Source of the DNA: Stutzerimonas frequens
Lineage (GTDB): Bacteria; Pseudomonadota; Gammaproteobacteria; Pseudomonadales; Pseudomonadaceae
Assembly (NCBI RefSeq): GCF_024448335.1
Contig: NZ_JAMOHM010000016.1
Location: 40,378 to 104,377, forward strand
DNA length: 64,000 bases
Reading direction: 5' to 3'
Shown one piece after another: positions 61,467 to 64,000 of this stretch. The translations under genes and the position numbers were made by a program. Under the pieces are notes generated by a model. That model saw only the letters and a list, made by a program, of their open reading frames with translations, did no database searches and had not been told where the DNA came from. The stretch's first letter is position 1; each line of letters opens with the position of its first letter.

Positions 61467-62636
61467 ATGGAGACCATTTCCGGAATTCTCGATAACAAAG
61501 GCACGCCACTGGAGAAGCAGAAGTTCACCTGGAAGGAAATGGCCGGCAAGCCGATCAGCAAACTCGATGACGATGCGTTTACCCGTGTGCGCATCATCCT
61601 CATGAACGGCGTCGAGACCGACGCCCTGCGCCTCAAGCATGGTATTGCGCGCTTCAACAAGGAGCTGCGCCTGCCGCTGGCCGAGATCCGCCGCGTCGAG
61701 CAACACCAGGCGACCATGGTCAACTGGCTGATCGGCGCCGACCACTCGCCGCTGGAAACCACCGTCGCCTACGAACAGGTGGCCATCGAGGTGACCGCGG
61801 CCGTGGCGCAGAATGAGCCCGACCCCTACCAGGCGCAGACCTATCGCTTCGGCCTGCTGGAAGACTTCGATCACCTGTACCGCTACTCGGCGATGCTCGA
61901 TCGCCTTGAGGGCAAGGATGCCAACAACATCCTGCAGGGCTATACCGACATCGTGCCCGGGCGGAAAACATCGGAGCACCATCGTCATCCGGAAAACGAC
62001 ATCCGCGACAACTACGAGAAGAACTCCGCCGCGCTCATTACCAAGATCCACGCGGCGCTTATCACCGGCGCGGAATACCAGACCCACGACTACTACATGA
62101 ACATCGGCCCGCTGTTCGCCGACCCGCTGGCGCGCCAGCTGTATGCCGAAATCGCCTCGGTGGAAGAGCAGCACGTGACCCAGTACGGCGCGCTCTCCGA
62201 CCCCAGCGAAAGCCATATGGAGAAGTGGCTGGTGCACGAGGCGATGGAGGTCTACATGTACGCCAGCTGCGCCGAGCAGGAGAGCAACCCGCGCATCAAG
62301 GCGATGTGGGAGCGTTTCCTCGACTACGAGCTGGGCCACCTCAACGTCGCCTGCGAGTGGTTCAAGAAGCTCGAAGGCCGCGACCCGGCCGAGGTGCTCG
62401 CCGGCCCGCTGCCGAAGATGGTCGAGTTCAAGAGCCAGCGCGATTTCGTGCGCCAGGTGCTGGCCGCCGAGGTCAACCTGCGTACCGCCGGCCCCGCCTA
62501 CGTGGACAAGGGCAAGGAGCCGCAGTCCTCGCTCGATTACCGCGACCACCTCGCCTCGGAAGGGCTCGCCTCGGACATCGTCTCGGCGGGTTACCAGTGG
62601 GCGCCGGGTGGCGAACTGATGCGCAAGGCTTCCTGA
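61467..62636 (+). CDS. Ferritin-like diiron-type protein, large member of a pair
   Basis: 389-residue helical protein with several ExxH motifs (VEQHQ, EEQHVTQY, ELGHLN) on long helices, as in ferritin-like four-helix bundles. It may contain two such bundles. It begins METISGILDNKGTPLEKQKF and has no signal peptide. The next gene starts ten bases after its stop and encodes another ferritin-like protein. CGGAGG precedes the ATG. The function is unknown, with iron or oxidant handling likely. Confidence 0.78.
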   Translation: METISGILDNKGTPLEKQKFTWKEMAGKPISKLDDDAFTRVRIILMNGVETDALRLKHGIARFNKELRLPLAEIRRVEQHQATMVNWLIGADHSPLETTVAYEQVAIEVTAAVAQNEPDPYQAQTYRFGLLEDFDHLYRYSAMLDRLEGKDANNILQGYTDIVPGRKTSEHHRHPENDIRDNYEKNSAALITKIHAALITGAEYQTHDYYMNIGPLFADPLARQLYAEIASVEEQHVTQYGALSDPSESHMEKWLVHEAMEVYMYASCAEQESNPRIKAMWERFLDYELGHLNVACEWFKKLEGRDPAEVLAGPLPKMVEFKSQRDFVRQVLAAEVNLRTAGPAYVDKGKEPQSSLDYRDHLASEGLASDIVSAGYQWAPGGELMRKAS

Positions 62637-62646
62637 GGAGACGAAC

Positions 62647-63366
62647 ATGGCTACTGCAGCGAAAGTAGGTACCAATTACACCGGCGTGCAGATGTCCCCG
62701 AAGGACACCAAGCGCCTGCTCGACGCCGTCAACGACATCCACCCGGACGTGCCGGGCGATGAGCGTGGCATGCTCGTCGAGCGCACCGAACGGGCCGCCG
62801 AGGCCGGCCGCATCGGCTCCGTGCCGGTGCCTGGCTCGGCCAAGGGCATGCTCAAGACCAGCTTCGACATGATGAAGGGCAAGAGCCCCGAGGTGTTCAT
62901 CGACAAGCTCGGCGAGCGCCTGGCCTTCGAACGCAACGGCGTGCGCCTGTACGAGGCGATGATCGCCAAGGCGCGCAACCTCGACTCGGGCAACGACCTG
63001 GTGGGCGTGCTGCAGCACATCCGCGACGAAGAGTTCGAGCACATGATGCTGGTGCATACGGCGATGGAAAAACTCGGCGCCGACCCCACCGCGCAGACGC
63101 CGAGCGCAGATGTCGCCGGGGTCATGGCGATGGGCATCATGCAGGTGCTGACCGATCCGCGGACCAACGTCGCGCAGTGCATGAACGCACTGCTGACGGC
63201 CGAGCTGGCTGACAACGCCGCCTGGGAACTGCTGATCGAACTGGCGCAGGCGGCCGGTCATCCGAACATCGCCGACAGCTTCGGTCATGCCAAGACTCAG
63301 GAAGACGACCATCTGGTGAAGATCAAGACGCTGATGCGTCGGGATCTGATCATGCAAACCAAGTAA
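62647..63366 (+). CDS. Ferritin-like diiron-type protein, small member of a pair
   Basis: 239-residue protein. A ferritin-like helix set has Glu95 and Glu103 (RLAFERNGVRLYEAM), Glu128/Glu129 and His132 (DEEFEHMMLVH), and a late ExxH (TQEDDHLVKI). The first 75 residues are a non-helical or mixed leader rich in Gly/Pro (GSVPVPGSAKG). GAGGAG precedes the start. It is co-transcribed with the preceding gene and followed by a terminator. Confidence 0.8.
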   Translation: MATAAKVGTNYTGVQMSPKDTKRLLDAVNDIHPDVPGDERGMLVERTERAAEAGRIGSVPVPGSAKGMLKTSFDMMKGKSPEVFIDKLGERLAFERNGVRLYEAMIAKARNLDSGNDLVGVLQHIRDEEFEHMMLVHTAMEKLGADPTAQTPSADVAGVMAMGIMQVLTDPRTNVAQCMNALLTAELADNAAWELLIELAQAAGHPNIADSFGHAKTQEDDHLVKIKTLMRRDLIMQTK

Positions 63367-63390
63367 CAGCGTGCGAGCGGGACGCTTTGG

Positions 63391-63425
63391 CGCACATCAC
63401 CGAAAGGGATGTGCGTCTTTTTTTT
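63391..63425 (+). terminator. Rho-independent terminator after the ferritin-like pair
   Basis: CGCACATC ... GATGTGCG, an 8-bp stem with a nine-base loop, followed by TC and a run of eight T. It lies 25 bases after the stop codon. Confidence 0.88.
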
Positions 63426-64000
63426 GGGCGGGGAAGGGCTGCCTTGTTGTCTTGTGACGGCGGATCTTGTGACGGCGGGCTGGCAGGCTTTTGCTTCATG
63501 GCGCTTGGCGAGCTGCTTGAAAGGCTGGTTTCGCCCTGCTGGGCGAGTCACTTTTTCCAGACGCCGAAAAAGTAACCAAAAACGCTTTGCCCCTGCATCC
63601 GGCCCTGCGCTTCGCTCCGGGTTCGTTCACTACGCCGCCGCTCCGAGGGTCGCCGTACAAGGGCCATCCATGGCCCTATACGGCTCTCGCCGCATCCCTG
63701 CGGCTCGCCCCTCTCCACGACGGCTTCGTTCACCCTCCTGAAGGGGCGTTTGGAGTCGCCTGGTGGACCGTACAAACAGAACAGATGTTCGGCGTTTAGG
63801 TGGTCGCTGATGGCTTCAAAGCTCCAAGTTCCTACGCGTGGGTTTAGCCCTCGCATTCTCCGTTGAGGACGCGAAAAATCCCTACGGCGTGCCCACGCAG
63901 AACAGTCGGCACGACCATTCGCTTTGCTTTGTTTCTTGCGCACTGGACGCCAGGCGACACCATTCGCCCCTTTCAGGAGGCCGAGTGCAATCGTTGCGTA
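63426..64000. repeat. Dispersed Pseudomonas-type intergenic repeat, no gene seen
   Basis: Contains GGGCGAGTCACTTTTTCCAG...AAAAAGTAACCAAAA, followed by CCCTGCATCCGGCCCTGCGCTTCGCTCCGG and CCATCCATGGCCC. These strings are, from memory, typical of a dispersed intergenic repeat in Pseudomonas genomes. Short open frames here do not look like proteins. The region continues past the window. Confidence 0.6.

Noticed and set aside
63547..63943. Small open frames in the last 600 bases
   Set aside because: They translate palindromic, repeat-like DNA with no ribosome site or protein-like pattern, and fit a dispersed intergenic repeat better.
1..64000. tRNA, rRNA or CRISPR arrays
   Set aside because: I saw no cloverleaf-like sequence with a CCA-type end, no rRNA sequence and no regularly spaced direct repeats with unique spacers. 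The palindromic repeats found are REPs.

Overview
The window is a GC-rich chromosomal segment of a Pseudomonas-type gammaproteobacterium, most likely the Stutzerimonas (P. stutzeri) group. The grounds are: the aa3/caa3 cytochrome oxidase cluster in pseudomonad gene order, the divergent trpI/trpBA pair that is characteristic of Pseudomonas, and the core genes prlC, a gamma-carbonic anhydrase, yheV and a PA0069-type radical SAM protein. From memory, several counterparts lie near the replication origin in P. aeruginosa. The species is inferred from gene content and was not tested by search. I saw no rRNA, tRNA or CRISPR array.

Layout. 1-3.5 kb: a TonB-dependent siderophore receptor cut by the window edge, then a PepSY-TM membrane protein (probable iron-siderophore reduction/uptake pair). 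3.8-13.1 kb: the cytochrome c oxidase locus with structural subunits coxB, ctaD and ctaE and assembly factors ctaG, SURF1, ctaA, cyoE/ctaB and SCO1, plus a second SCO-like CxxxC protein and a possible 31-residue ORF coupled at both ends. 13.4-27.9 kb: housekeeping and conserved genes (radical SAM, acyltransferase, yheV-prlC, gamma-CA, VOC, alcohol dehydrogenase, phosphoglucomutase, YdgA, LysR, DUF421). Among them is a REP-associated tyrosine transposase (RAYT) bracketed by perfect 22-bp inverted REP copies. The same palindrome, or close variants, recurs between genes further on.

28.3-30.2 kb is the most foreign-looking stretch. It is AT-richer, has no integrase, and contains three attC-like recombination sites that delimit gene cassettes. 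One cassette encodes a putative phage abortive-infection (AbiC-like) membrane protein, one an unknown 114-residue protein, and one a membrane protein broken by two slippage-type frameshifts. The block is bracketed by a perfect 21-bp inverted repeat. I read it as a cassette remnant without an integrase, carrying a probable anti-phage gene.

30.2-45 kb: a mix of conserved genes, an ABC exporter, stress and redox proteins, a hipBA toxin-antitoxin pair with two operator-like palindromes, a frameshifted Fis-family gene, DUF1289, trpBA/trpI, and a GlxA-type regulator divergent from an isochorismatase-like hydrolase. 45-52.1 kb: galE faces a tightly coupled operon of glycosyltransferase, UDP-galactopyranose mutase (glf), GH1-like glycosidase, ABC exporter and a KTSC protein. 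Together these look like a dedicated system for making and exporting a galactofuranose-containing glycan or glycolipid. 52.3-56 kb: an autotransporter translationally coupled to a lipoprotein alpha/beta hydrolase. 56.3-63.4 kb: dodecin, a Na+/H+ antiporter, an LLM flavoprotein, two paralogous lipoproteins, a lipoprotein-type aminopeptidase and a two-gene ferritin-like operon. The last 0.6 kb is non-coding and looks like a dispersed Pseudomonas intergenic repeat.
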